Below are positions 43,567 through 54,300 of a stretch of DNA of 64,000 bases, in pieces. Every line of letters starts with the position of its first letter. Position 1 is the first letter of the stretch. Below the pieces are notes generated by a model that was not told where the DNA came from, did no database searches, and saw only the letters and a list, made by a program, of their open reading frames with translations. Location of the stretch: positions 1-64,000 of the forward strand of contig CAJYHN010000001.1 of NCBI GenBank assembly GCA_913774665.1, written 5' to 3'. A program made the position numbers and the translations under genes. Origin of the DNA: an uncultured Microbacterium sp. GTDB lineage: Bacteria; Actinomycetota; Actinomycetes; Actinomycetales; Microbacteriaceae.

Positions 43567-44328
43567 GTGGCGCGCGGGGACGAGTGGATGCACGACCTGC
43601 GCCCGGTGCAGCGCGTGAAGATATTCCGCGACGCGCCGGTGGACCCGTCCGCGTGGCCCGCGTCCATCCCGGCGGTGGCGCAGTTCCTCGAGGTGGCCAG
43701 CGGCGAGGGGTGGGAGTTCGGCCCCGGCGTCACCTTCCTCGTCGGCGAGAACGGATCCGGCAAGTCGACGCTCATCGAGGGCATCGCTGAGGCCGCGGGG
43801 CTCCCCGCCGAGGGCGGCTCGACCAACGGCGGCGGTGAGACGCGGCGAGCCGAGAGCCCGCTCGGCGAGTGGCTGCGCATCGAGCGGAGCCCGAGAGCCC
43901 CGCGCTGGGGGTTCTTCCTGCGGGCCGAGACGATGCACGGCTATTACAGCTGGAGAGACGACGTGGGCGGCCCCTCCCCCAGCCTGCACACGATGAGCCA
44001 CGGCGAGTCCTTCAACGCCCTGCTCGACGAGGCGCTCGATCATCCCCGCTACGTCGCAGGACTCGCCTGCCTCGACGAGCCCGAGGCCGCCCTGTCGTTC
44101 TCGTCGACGCTGCGCTGGCTGGCCTCGCTCGACCGCATGCGCTCCCGCGGCACCCAGGTCATCTGCGCGACCCACTCCCCTGTGCTCGCGGCCCTGCCCG
44201 GTGCGACGATCCTCGAGCTGGGCGACTGGGGCATTCGCGAAAGCGCGTGGGAGGACGTAGAGCTGGTGCGGTCGCAGCGCGGGTTCCTCGAGTCGCCTGG
44301 GAGGTACCTGCGGCACCTGTTGGAGTGA
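43567..44328 (+). CDS. Predicted AAA/ABC-type ATPase (COG3910-like)
   Basis: The 253-residue soluble ATPase has Walker A LVGENGSGKSTLIEGIA (about residues 60-76), a degenerate signature LHTMSHGESFNALL, Walker B YVAGLACLDEPEAALS and a switch region VICATHSPVLAALPGA. This arrangement matches stand-alone predicted ATPases of the SMC/RecF-like superfamily, with no transporter partner nearby. The start may be GTG 43567 or ATG 43588. It follows pmt by 2 bp and is probably cotranscribed. The role is unknown; it may be the intact end of the backbone before a relic island. Confidence 0.82.
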   Translation: MARGDEWMHDLRPVQRVKIFRDAPVDPSAWPASIPAVAQFLEVASGEGWEFGPGVTFLVGENGSGKSTLIEGIAEAAGLPAEGGSTNGGGETRRAESPLGEWLRIERSPRAPRWGFFLRAETMHGYYSWRDDVGGPSPSLHTMSHGESFNALLDEALDHPRYVAGLACLDEPEAALSFSSTLRWLASLDRMRSRGTQVICATHSPVLAALPGATILELGDWGIRESAWEDVELVRSQRGFLESPGRYLRHLLE

Positions 44329-44438
44329 AGGGGTGGATGCCGTGGGGCAGAGACTCACCCCGCTTACCGAGAGCATCGGCCAGGGGGTGCAGTGCCTGCC
44401 ACACCGACGCTCGCGATTCGTCTGTTCCTCTGACGCCG

Positions 44439-45113
44439 TCAGACGGGTCTAAGAGGAGTCGCTTGATGACAAGCGACGCTCGCGACATCGTCCCACCAAG
44501 CCCTCCCACTGAGATCACTCTTTCCAATCGGATTGGTCGGCCAGACGTAGCCGTTGTCGACGCCACCCTCGACCGGGTCGACCTGCAGGAAGCGGCCCAA
44601 CGCAGGGACGTACACGCGGGCCCCCATCTCCACGATCAGCGTCGACTCGAGCGTCTCCGTCAGCTTCTGCGCGCCCTGGTGCGAACCGGACGTACTGTTC
44701 ACCTGACCCTGCGAGTTCGCCAACGAGGTACCGATCGCCAGCGTGACGGCATCCAGAGGCTGACCGAAAGGATCGAAGAGCCGCACACCCGTCGAGGACG
44801 TCCCACCACCCGTCGTCAGAGTGTGACCCTGCAGCGACGGGTAGGACCATGTCTGAGCGTTGCTCGAGAGGTCGACGGTGACCCCGCCGGGCAAGGAAAT
44901 GAAGAAGACCTGGCCGCTTCTCGTCAAAGAGACGTACAGCGGCGCATCCCCCGCTCCGGCGTACGCATAGGTGGACGTCTCGGCGGGCGCGTCGCCTGCC
45001 GGGTCAACCCTGAACGACACCACACGACCCGTCGCATCACGAGCAATTGACACGCGAGCCCGCATCAACAAGCGGAAGCGCGTGGGGATCGGCGGCGCAT
45101 GGTGAAGAACCAA
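44439..45113 (-). pseudogene. RHS/YD-repeat protein fragment
   Basis: An open frame of 224 codons resembles the C-terminal core of secreted RHS proteins: [63 protein letters not shown] and the core boundary [34 protein letters not shown]. Only about 20 residues follow this boundary where a toxin domain would be expected, and the N-terminal thousands of residues are missing. The first codons do not look RHS-like. This is a relic rather than a working gene. It lies in a ~1.5 kb stretch with less regular codon use than the flanks. Confidence 0.75.
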
Positions 45114-45142
45114 GGATGCGTATTGACCGGCGCGGCTAGAAA

Positions 45143-45646
45143 CTAGCCCGTCGAGCTATCTGGCAACCTTGCGCAACGGATGGCCTGCCCCAGACCATCC
45201 CGTCGGGCACTCTGCAACGACGTCACCGTCCCACCAAGACTGTGCATGCTGTCGGACAGCTCCAGCTCCAGGACGCCGCTCTGCCAAGAGCCACTCACTA
45301 CGGGCCAGCCGAATACGTAAAGCCAACCACGGTAGGGCTCAGCGCGCGCCCTCACTATGGAGCGTCTATCGAACTGACGGGATCTCCACCACCCGGTGAC
45401 TCGAAGCGAATCCCGACCGCAGTGAATTCCCGTTCTCCAGACCCGCAGCCAGGCCCGACCATAGATCATCCGAATGGGACCACACATCGTCATGAGAGCG
45501 GCTATCTCTTGAGGAGACTTCCCCACACTGACGAAAAGTGCACCGAGAGGAAGCGATCCTGAGAGCGCGGTAGACACCGCAAGGCGACACCGGCGACCTC
45601 GTCTCGATGGCCGACAGACGTTATTTGCTCTATCTCGCGCGTCCAT
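45143..45646 (-). CDS. Possible PH-domain-like small membrane protein (uncertain)
   Basis: A 167-codon frame lies between the RHS relic and the DUF255 gene. From about residue 60 the pattern [31 protein letters not shown]...[10 protein letters not shown] resembles bacterial PH-like domains, preceded by two weakly hydrophobic stretches (near 24-44 and 50-65). The start codon is unclear, with no convincing ribosome-binding site, and codon use is atypical. It could be real and horizontally acquired, a decayed gene, or chance. Only a homology search could settle it. Confidence 0.35.
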   Translation of the reverse strand: MDARDRANNVCRPSRRGRRCRLAVSTALSGSLPLGALFVSVGKSPQEIAALMTMCGPIRMIYGRAWLRVWRTGIHCGRDSLRVTGWWRSRQFDRRSIVRARAEPYRGWLYVFGWPVVSGSWQSGVLELELSDSMHSLGGTVTSLQSARRDGLGQAIRCARLPDSSTG

Positions 45647-45702
45647 TTAGGCGCACATCTTCCCCCGCTTCCAAGCGCGACGGCTGACCGCTTCCGAGAA
45701 AT

Positions 45703-45731
45703 TTCCCGGGTAGCGGCTATTTGCCCGGGAA
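45703..45731. repeat. Inverted repeat downstream of the DUF255 gene
   Basis: TTCCCGGG and CCCGGGAA, 8 bp each, flank a 13-nt AT-richer loop 100 nt beyond the stop of the DUF255 gene. It may terminate that transcript or mark the edge of the relic island. Confidence 0.4.
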
Positions 45732-45830
45732 GACGCGGGCGACCGCGATGGAATTTACCCGTGGAACCATCGGCACCGCCCCGCGACCGGCGCAAACCCG
45801 CCGAGCTACACCCGCGTGAGGCCGCTGCCC

Positions 45831-47648
45831 TCAGCTCAGCCGCCCCGCATCGGTCGTCGGTAGCGCACACGTGAAAGCGCGGCAGTCGTAGGCCGTCGCC
45901 TCACCGCCGAGCGCGACCTTGCCCTCGAAGAGCGCGAACCCCGCCTCGGCGAAAGCGACAGCTTGCGCGGGCGACACCACCGCCACGACATCGGCGGCGA
46001 CGAGGCGCGCGGCCTCGGCGATCTCGGCATCCGTCTCGCCCACCACGACCACCTGGCGCGGTGCAGAAGCCAGACCGAGGGCCACCTCGAGGATCGCTCC
46101 GTGCGCCAGCGGCGACGCCAGCGCCGCATCGGCGGCGTCGCGCACGAGCGTCTCGGCCGCGGTGCGGTACCGCTGCCCCGCCCCGAGACGCCAGAGGTCG
46201 AGAGCGGCCGCGGCGAACACGGACGGGCCCGACGGCGACGCGCCGTCGGTGGGCACGGCGTGCGACTGCATGCCTTGAGCGACGAGCACGGGATCGCCCC
46301 CGCCCGGAGGATGGATGCCGTCGGCGCCGAGGCACAGATCGACGAGGCCGCGCGCCCGCGAGGCGTAGGCGACTTCGCCGGTCGCGCGGGCGAGGGCGAG
46401 CAAACCCCGGGCGAGTCCGCCATAGTCCTCGAGCGTCGCCGGGGCGGCGGAGCGGACCTCGTCGAGCGAAGCCCGTCGCAGGGTTCCGTCTTCGGCGACG
46501 TTGCTCTCGAGCACGGCGTCGGCGGCCCACCGGGCCGCCTCGAGGAAGCGCGGGTCGGTGCGCGTTCCGACGGCGGCGAGGCCCGCGATCGCGTGGCCGT
46601 TCCAGCCGGTGACGACCTTGGCATCCAGAGCCGGAGGCTGCAGACCCGAGCGATCGGTGACGCGGTAGTACCCGCCCTCGTTGCGGACCCCGTCGATCAT
46701 CGACTCGGAGTCCTGGGCAGCCGCGATGCCGCCGCTGGGCAGCTGCAACACGTCGACCAGGAACCGCGCGGCATCGATCGCGGTGGCCTCATCGCCCGCG
46801 GCGAGCGCCACCTCGACGAGACCCGCGTTGTCGGTGAGCATGCGCTCGTAGTGCGGCACACTCCAATCGCGACGGGTGGCGTAGCGGAAGAAGCCCCCCT
46901 CGACCAGGTCGTGCAGGTCGGAACGGGCCATGGCGGAGAGGGCGCGGGATGCCACGTCAGCGGCATCCGGAGCATCCACCGCCAGAGCCGGATGCTGCAG
47001 GAAGCGCAGCACGGGAGTGTTCGGGAATTTCGGGGTCTCGAACGCGGGACCTGCGGCGAAGCCGGAATACTCGCGGTCCTCGCGGGCGACGACGGTGCGC
47101 GCCGCGGCGGCGAGGTGTTCGAGGGAGGGAGGTGCATCGGCCGCAGCGGTGGCGGCCGCGGCCAAAGCGTCGCGAAGGGACGAGCCCGTGGCATCCACTT
47201 CCTGGCGTCGCTCGGTCCAGGCCTCGCGGACCGCGGCGAGCACCTGGCGGAACGAGGGCTGGGGCGGGCGCGGGGCCGGCGGGAAGTAGGTGCCGGCGTA
47301 GAAGACGCGTCCCTCGGGAGAGGCGAACACGGTCAACGGCCAGCCCAGGTGCGGTGTGAAGGCGGATGCCGCGTCGAGGTAGGCGGCGTCGACATCGGGG
47401 TGTTCTTCGCGGTCGACCTTGATCGAGACGAAATCGGCGTTGAGGAGCGCGGCGGTCTCGGCATCCTGGAACGACTCGCGGGCCATGACATGGCACCAGT
47501 GGCAGGTGCTGTAGCCGATCGAGACCATCACGGGGACGTCTCTCTCGGCGGCGAGCGCGAACGCCTCGGCCCCCCAGGGGAACCACGCGACGGGATTGTC
47601 GGCGTGGGCCCGCAGATAGGGGCTCGAGGCGTTCGCGAGGCGGTTCAT
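45831..47648 (-). CDS. DUF255 thioredoxin-domain protein (YyaL/spermatogenesis-associated 20-like)
   Basis: The 605-residue protein begins [26 protein letters not shown], the highly conserved family start. A thioredoxin fold with the CHWC active-site motif (Cys49-Cys52, [16 protein letters not shown]) follows. Then comes a long (alpha/alpha)6-barrel-like region with [37 protein letters not shown] and [12 protein letters not shown], as in YyaL homologues. The family is widespread, and its function is not firmly known; glycosidase-like and redox roles have been proposed from the folds. It is 19 bp downstream of the aldo/keto reductase gene on the same strand. Confidence 0.92.
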   Translation of the reverse strand: MNRLANASSPYLRAHADNPVAWFPWGAEAFALAAERDVPVMVSIGYSTCHWCHVMARESFQDAETAALLNADFVSIKVDREEHPDVDAAYLDAASAFTPHLGWPLTVFASPEGRVFYAGTYFPPAPRPPQPSFRQVLAAVREAWTERRQEVDATGSSLRDALAAAATAAADAPPSLEHLAAAARTVVAREDREYSGFAAGPAFETPKFPNTPVLRFLQHPALAVDAPDAADVASRALSAMARSDLHDLVEGGFFRYATRRDWSVPHYERMLTDNAGLVEVALAAGDEATAIDAARFLVDVLQLPSGGIAAAQDSESMIDGVRNEGGYYRVTDRSGLQPPALDAKVVTGWNGHAIAGLAAVGTRTDPRFLEAARWAADAVLESNVAEDGTLRRASLDEVRSAAPATLEDYGGLARGLLALARATGEVAYASRARGLVDLCLGADGIHPPGGGDPVLVAQGMQSHAVPTDGASPSGPSVFAAAALDLWRLGAGQRYRTAAETLVRDAADAALASPLAHGAILEVALGLASAPRQVVVVGETDAEIAEAARLVAADVVAVVSPAQAVAFAEAGFALFEGKVALGGEATAYDCRAFTCALPTTDAGRLS

Positions 47649-47667
47649 GCGCGCGGGTGCGCCGACC

Positions 47668-48516
<849 letters not shown>

Positions 48517-48597
48517 CGGAGCCGGGGCTCGAAGCGTTCTCGGGGTTGACGCGCGAATCGAGGTCGCTATGCCCGGTGTTCTCGCACCCGCGCGTGG

Positions 48598-48603
48598 TTG
48601 ACT
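48598..48603 (+). promoter_or_regulatory. Possible -10 box of the LCP gene
   Basis: TTGACT lies 6 nt before the ATG at 48610. It departs from TANNNT at the second base, so this is a weaker case than its neighbours. Confidence 0.3.
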
Positions 48604-48609
48604 AGCGAA

Positions 48610-49866
48610 ATGACGCCGCAGCCCCCCACCCGGCATGCTCGACGCGACCCCTCGTCGGCCTGGCGCCGGGGCGCGAAATTCGTCGCGATCGCCGCGACCG
48701 TCGTGCTCGTCGCCGTCGTGGCGGTCGGAGGCTTCTACGCCTTCTCCCTGTCGCAGCGCCTGCAAGAGGCGGCGGTCCCCCTGAAGGACGCCCCGGCCGA
48801 GCCGCCCGCGCTGAGCGCCTACAACGAGCCGTTCTCGGTCCTCGTCGTCGGCACCGACGAGTGCGACGAGCAGGTGAAGGCGGCCTTCGGGGCGCGCTGC
48901 TCGGACCCGGGCAACGAGGGCACCCGCAACGACGTGAACATGCTCGTCCACGTGTCGGCCAACCCCCGCCGTGTCACGGTCGTATCCTTCCCCCGCGACC
49001 TGCAGATCGGCATCCCGGAGTGCACGGCAGCCGACGGCTCGACCTCCTCCGCCTCGTACAAGGCCCCGATCAACTCGGCGTACGAAGCCGGCGGACTCAC
49101 CTGCGTCGCCGACACGGTTTCGGAACTGAGCGGGCAGAGCATCCCGTTCGCCGCGAAGGTGAGCTTCGGAAACGTCGTCAACATCACCGACGCCATCGGC
49201 GGCGTGGAGGTCTGCATCGGCGGCGACGGCATCGACGACCCCGACGCGGGGATCGACTGGGAACCGGGCCCGCGCGTCGTGAAGGGCTACGACGCCCTGG
49301 CGTTCCTGCGCACGCGCAAGGGCATCGGCGACGGCAGCGACCTCGCCCGCATCGGAAACCAGCAGCAGTACCTCTCGCGGCTGATCAACAAGCTGCGCAG
49401 CGACGAGGTGCTCTCGAACCCCGGCACCCTCATCGGGCTCGCCAACACCGCGGTGAACAACATCGAACCGAGCGAGAGCCTCGCCGACCCGATCCGCATC
49501 GCGCAGCTGGCCTACACCCTCAAGGACGTGCCGTTCAGCGACATCACGTTCGTGCAGTTCCCGGTGGTCGACGATCCCGCCGACGACAACCATGTGGTCC
49601 CCGATCAGGCGTCCGCCGAGCTGCTGTGGCAGGCCCTCGCCGCCAACGCGCCCCTGACCCTGACCGGGGATGCCGGTCGCGGGGTGCTCGCCGATCCCTC
49701 GGTCCCGACCCCCGAGCCCACCGAGAGCGCGAGCGGAGAAGCCACCCCGAGTCCGGATGCCAGCGCCTCCCCCGACGCCAGTGCAGCGCCCGGTGTGGTC
49801 GAACTGCCCAAGAACGTCAACGGCAGCAAGGCCAGCCAGGCCACGTGCTCGAAAGGGGTGGGCTGA
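48610..49866 (+). CDS. LytR-CpsA-Psr (LCP) family protein
   Basis: LCP enzymes attach glycopolymers to peptidoglycan. The 418-residue product has a short basic cytosolic N-terminus, one helix near residues 22-46, and an extracytoplasmic LCP domain from about 72. Motifs are FSVLVVGTD, GTRNDVNMLVHVSANPRRVTVVSFPRDLQI with the key Arg/Asp, PINSAYEAGG, VVNITDAIGGVEVCI and GYDALAFLRTRKGIGDGSDLARIGNQQQYL. A Pro/Ser/Ala-rich tail follows. It sits beside a GH3 lipoprotein, also cell-wall related. Confidence 0.94.
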   Translation: MTPQPPTRHARRDPSSAWRRGAKFVAIAATVVLVAVVAVGGFYAFSLSQRLQEAAVPLKDAPAEPPALSAYNEPFSVLVVGTDECDEQVKAAFGARCSDPGNEGTRNDVNMLVHVSANPRRVTVVSFPRDLQIGIPECTAADGSTSSASYKAPINSAYEAGGLTCVADTVSELSGQSIPFAAKVSFGNVVNITDAIGGVEVCIGGDGIDDPDAGIDWEPGPRVVKGYDALAFLRTRKGIGDGSDLARIGNQQQYLSRLINKLRSDEVLSNPGTLIGLANTAVNNIEPSESLADPIRIAQLAYTLKDVPFSDITFVQFPVVDDPADDNHVVPDQASAELLWQALAANAPLTLTGDAGRGVLADPSVPTPEPTESASGEATPSPDASASPDASAAPGVVELPKNVNGSKASQATCSKGVG

Positions 49867-49944
49867 GCGGACCCGCACGCATCGGCACCGACGACGGACC
49901 GCCGCGGTGACCGGACGTCCAGACTCGTGCGCCAGCATCGAAGC

Positions 49945-51114
49945 GTGAAGACCGCCCCTCGCTTCTCGGCCGCCGCGCTGCTCGCCGTGCTCGCCCTCGC
50001 CGGGTGTGCCCCCGCCACCGGTTATGCTCCGAGCGCGACGCCGACCGCGACACCCGCCCCGACGGCGTCGCCCACCCCGACCCCGACCCCGACGCCCGAC
50101 GCGCTCGCGGCGATGAGCATGGCCGACAAGGTCGGGCAGATGTTCATGGTCGGCACCCCGGTCGATGGCGTCGACCCCACGACCCTCGCCGCGGTGCGCG
50201 ACGATCACATCGGCGGGGTGTTCCTGCACGGGCGCTCGGACGCGGGGACCGCCGCGATCGCCGAACTGGTGCGCGCCTTCACCGGCGTCGTCCCCGCAGG
50301 AACCCCGCGGTTGTGGGTCGCCACCGACCAGGAAGGCGGAACCGTCCAGGTGCTCAAGGGCCCGGGTTTCGATCGCATCCCCTCGGCGCTCGAGCAGGCC
50401 GCGCAGGACGACACGACCCTTCGCGCGAGCGCCGCCGCCTGGGCCGGTCAGCTCACTGCCGCCGGGGTGAACATGAACCTCGGTCCGGTCGCCGACATCG
50501 TCACGAGCCCCGAGTTCGCGGCATCCAATCCCCCCATCGGCGAGCTCGCTCGCGAATACGGCTACGACGGCGCCACGGTCGCCGCGAAGGCAGGGGCGTT
50601 CGCCGCGGGCATGCGCGAGGGCGGGGTGCTGCCGACCCTGAAACACTTTCCGGGCCTGGGGCACGTGGACGACAACACCGACTACTCCACCGGCGTGACC
50701 GATCAGGTGGTCACGGGCGATGGACCCGACGTGGGCGTCTACGCGTCGATCCTGCCGCAGGGCGACGCGGTGGTCATGATGTCGACCGCCGACTACTCGC
50801 TGATCGACCCGGACGTGCCGGCGGCGTTCTCGCCCGCGGTAGTCGGGCTGCTGCGCGATCGCCTCGGTTTCGACGGGGTCATCACCGTCGACGACCTCTC
50901 GGCCGCGGACCAGGTGGAGGTGTACTCCCCCGGCGAGCGCGCCACGCGGGCCATCGACGCCGGGGTCGACCTGCTGCTCGTGTCGGCCGACCCCTCGGTC
51001 TACCCCGAGATGCACCAGGCCGTGCTCGCGCGGGCGGAGTCCGACCCCGCGTTCGCGGCGAAGGTGGATGCGGCTGCGCGCCGGATTCTGGCGCAGAAGG
51101 CGGCGATGCCGTAG
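49945..51114 (+). CDS. GH3-family lipoprotein, NagZ-like beta-N-acetylhexosaminidase
   Basis: The 389-residue lipoprotein starts at GTG 49945; an alternative GTG at 49927 adds six residues. A lipobox LAGC lies near residue 20, followed by a Pro/Thr/Ala linker and a GH3 catalytic domain. Motifs are KVGQMFMVGTPVDG, ATDQEGGTVQVLKG, NMNLGPVADIVTSPEFA, TLKHFPGLGHV with the Lys-His pair, and VITVDDLSAADQ with the catalytic nucleophile Asp. The loop after KHFPG reads DDNTD instead of the usual DSH, so the His general acid/base typical of NagZ may be altered. Probably acts on cell-wall sugars outside the membrane. Confidence 0.88.
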   Translation: MKTAPRFSAAALLAVLALAGCAPATGYAPSATPTATPAPTASPTPTPTPTPDALAAMSMADKVGQMFMVGTPVDGVDPTTLAAVRDDHIGGVFLHGRSDAGTAAIAELVRAFTGVVPAGTPRLWVATDQEGGTVQVLKGPGFDRIPSALEQAAQDDTTLRASAAAWAGQLTAAGVNMNLGPVADIVTSPEFAASNPPIGELAREYGYDGATVAAKAGAFAAGMREGGVLPTLKHFPGLGHVDDNTDYSTGVTDQVVTGDGPDVGVYASILPQGDAVVMMSTADYSLIDPDVPAAFSPAVVGLLRDRLGFDGVITVDDLSAADQVEVYSPGERATRAIDAGVDLLLVSADPSVYPEMHQAVLARAESDPAFAAKVDAAARRILAQKAAMP

Positions 51115-51171
51115 GGGCGGGGGTGCGTCGGTGCGGGTGGGGGTGCGGCCCGGCCCGGCGCGCTGAGGCGC

Positions 51172-51238
51172 CGATAAACGCTCTTTGTGCCGAAACACGG
51201 CGCGGTACAGCGTGTTTCGGTAGACATCGCGTTTATCG
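51172..51238. repeat. Nested double palindrome upstream of hrpA
   Basis: A 10-bp outer stem (CGATAAACGC with GCGTTTATCG) is separated by 8-nt internal loops from a perfect 10-bp inner stem (CCGAAACACG with CGTGTTTCGG) and an 11-nt loop; total 67 nt. It lies between the GH3 gene stop and the hrpA promoter. The size and plan match the element at 41025-41093, though the sequence differs. Confidence 0.85.
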
Positions 51239-51287
51239 ACAGGCAGCGCGGGGGCCGACGGGACGCCGCCCCGCCGCCCCACCGGGA

Positions 51288-51293
51288 TAAACT
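51288..51293 (+). promoter_or_regulatory. -10 box of hrpA
   Basis: TAAACT lies 8 nt before the GTG at 51302, so the hrpA transcript would be leaderless or nearly so. Confidence 0.45.
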
Positions 51294-51301
51294 GGAAGGC
51301 T

Positions 51302-54300
51302 GTGTCTGTCGAACCCGTCATCGTCTACCCGCCCGAGCTGCCCGTCAGCGCCGCGCGGGACGAGATCGCGCGCGCGATCCGCGACCACCAGGTCGTGATC
51401 GTCGCCGGAGCCACGGGCTCGGGAAAGACCACGCAGCTGCCCAAAATCTGCCTCGAACTGGGCCGCACCTCGATCGCGCACACCCAGCCGCGCCGCATCG
51501 CCGCGCGCACGATCGCGGAGCGCATCGCGGACGAGATGCAGGTGCCCCTCGGCTCGACCGTCGGCTACAAGGTGCGCTTCACCGACAAGGTGTCGGCCGA
51601 CACGCGCGTGGCGCTCGTGACCGACGGCATCCTGCTCAACGAGATCCACCGCGATCGGCTGCTGCGCCGCTACGACACGATCATCGTCGACGAGGCGCAC
51701 GAGCGCTCGCTGAACATCGACTTCCTGCTGGGGTATCTGCGGCGCATCCTGCCGAAGCGCCCCGACCTCAAGGTCATCGTCACCTCGGCCACGATCGACC
51801 CCGAGAGCTTCGCGCGCCACTTCGCCGCCGCTCCCACCGAGCCCGGCGGCGAGCCGACGCCGGCGCCGGTGATCGAGGTGTCGGGGCGCACGTACCCGGT
51901 CGAGATCCGGTATCGGCCGGTCGACGGGGCCGACGGCGTGGGCGAAACTCCGGAGATTCCGGATGCCGACGACGACGAGGCCCCGTCTTATCGCGGTCGC
52001 GCGCAGTCGGCGGCGTCGAATCTCCGGAGTTCTGCACGGCCCGCGGCCAAGACCGGATCCGCGGGCAAGTCCGGTCGCTCCGATGACGACGCCGACGAGG
52101 TCGGCGCGGTCGTGGCGGCCCTGCGCGAGCTCGACCGGGAGCCCGCGGGCGACGTGCTCGTGTTCTTCCCGGGCGAGGCCGAGATCCGCGATGCGGCGGA
52201 TGCCATTCGCGGGGCGTACCAGAAGGACGCCGCGCCCACCGAGGTTCTCCCCCTCTACGGACGCCTGTCCGCGGCCGAACAGCACCGTGTGTTCGAGCGC
52301 TCGAGTGTCGCGGGCGTGCGCCGTCGCGTCATCCTCGCCACGAACGTCGCCGAGACGAGTCTCACCGTCCCCGGCATCCGGTACGTCGTCGACACCGGTA
52401 CGGCGCGCATCTCGCGCTACAGCAATCGCTCCAAGATCCAGCGGCTGCCGATCGAGGCCGTCTCGCAGGCCTCGGCGCAGCAGCGCTCCGGTCGTGCGGG
52501 GCGCACCTCGCCGGGCATCGCGATCCGGCTCTACTCCGAGGACGACTTCACGCGTCGCCCGGAGTACACCGAACCCGAGATTCTGCGCACCTCGCTGGCA
52601 TCCGTCATCCTCCAGATGCTGTCGCTCGGCTTCGGCGACATCCAGGCCTTCCCGTTCCTCACCCCGCCCGACTCGCGAGGAGTGAAGGCGGCGTTCGACC
52701 TGCTCGTCGAGCTCGGCGCGGTGAAGCTGCCCGCTGCGGGGTCGCGGTCCCGTGACGACCGGCCCGAGCGCGACCCCTCGCGCGGGGGTGGCGGGCGCAG
52801 CCGCCGCGACGACGACGGCCCCCGCCTCACCGAGATCGGCCGCGAGATCGCGCGCCTGCCGATCGACCCGCGCTTCGCCCGCATGCTCATTGAGGCGCGC
52901 CGGGGCGACGTGTCGAGCGAGGTGCTCGCGATCGTGTCGGGCATGTCGATCCAAGACGTGCGCGAGCGTCCCGAGGAACGCCGCGAGGAGGCCGACCGCT
53001 TCCACGCGCGGTTCACTGATCCGACCAGCGACTTCCTCTCGCTGCTGAACCTGTGGGACTACCTGCAGGAGAAGCAGGCCGAGCTGGGTTCGAGCGCGTT
53101 CCGGCGCCTCTGCCGCAGCGAGCACCTCAACTACGTGCGCGTGCGCGAGTGGATGGACGTGCACCGGCAGCTGCGTTCGCTCGGCGGCGCGGGCGAGGGC
53201 GGCGGCTCCGGCGTCGGCGGGCGCGCCGGCTCCGGCGGCAGCGGCGGCGGGCGCGGCGGCTCCGGCGCGGGCGGGCGCGGCGCTGCTGCTGGACGCGGCG
53301 CGAAGAACAATGTCCCACTTGTGGCCGGTGCGGGACGCCCGAAGCAGCATCATTTGGGACAAGCACCGTCAGAAGTGGGACGAGGTTCCTCTGGGGACGC
53401 CCCCGAGGGGCACGCCGCCGGCGACGCCATCCACCGCGCGATCCTGTCGGGGTTGCTGTCGCACCTCGGCATCCTGGATCCGCGCACGATGGCGCAGGCC
53501 AAGGACCGCAAGGCGCCGGGTGACGCCCGCCCCGTCAAGGGCGAGTACATCGGCGCGCGCGGTGCACGCTTCGCGATCTTCCCCGGTTCGGGGCTGAAGA
53601 AGAAGCGTCCCTCGGCGGTCATGGCCGCCGAGCTCGTCGAGACCTCGCGCCTGTTCGCCCGCACGGTCGCCGCCGTCGACCCGGCGTGGGCGGAGGAGCT
53701 CGCCCCCGACCTGGTGAAGCGCTCGCTGAGCGAGCCGCACTGGTCGAAGGATGCCGGCTCCGCCGCCGCCTACGAGAAGGTCACCCTCTTCGGGGTCGAA
53801 CTCGTCGGGCGTCGTCGTGTGCAGCTCGCGCGCTTCGACCGCCCGCTCGCGCGCGAGATGTTCGTGCGGCACGCGCTCGTCGAGGGCGAGTGGGACCCGT
53901 CTGTACTCGACAAACGCCTCACCGCGTTCCTCCGCCGCAACCAGGAGCAGCGCCGCCTGCTCGAGAAGATCGAGGAGCGCGAGCGTCGCCGCGACATCCT
54001 CATCGGCGACGAGGCCGTGTTCGCGTTCTACAACGCGCGCATCCCCGCGGACGTCACCGACGTGCGCTCGTTCGAGACATGGTGGAAGGATGCCGTCAAC
54101 CGCACGCCGCACCTGCTCGACCTCCGCGAGTCCGACCTCACCGGCGACCGCGCGCAGGGCGACGACCGCGCCTTTCCCGCACGGTGGCGCCAGGGCGACC
54201 AGACGCTGAACCTCGCCTACCGCTTCGAGCCCGGCGCCCCCGACGACGGCGTCACGGTCGTCGTGCCGCTGCCGCTGCTCGCCCAGCTGCGCCCCGACGG

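Noticed and set aside
44439-44510. Toxin domain at the end of the RHS fragment
   Set aside because: Only about 20 residues follow the core boundary, too few for any known toxin domain.
45242-45562. 106-codon plus-strand frame in the relic island
   Set aside because: No ribosome-binding site, no recognisable pattern, and overlaps the slightly better minus-strand frame.
45502-45870. 122-codon minus-strand frame at the end of the DUF255 gene
   Set aside because: Overlaps the DUF255 gene 3' end and the 167-codon frame; Arg/Ser-rich translation without domain features.
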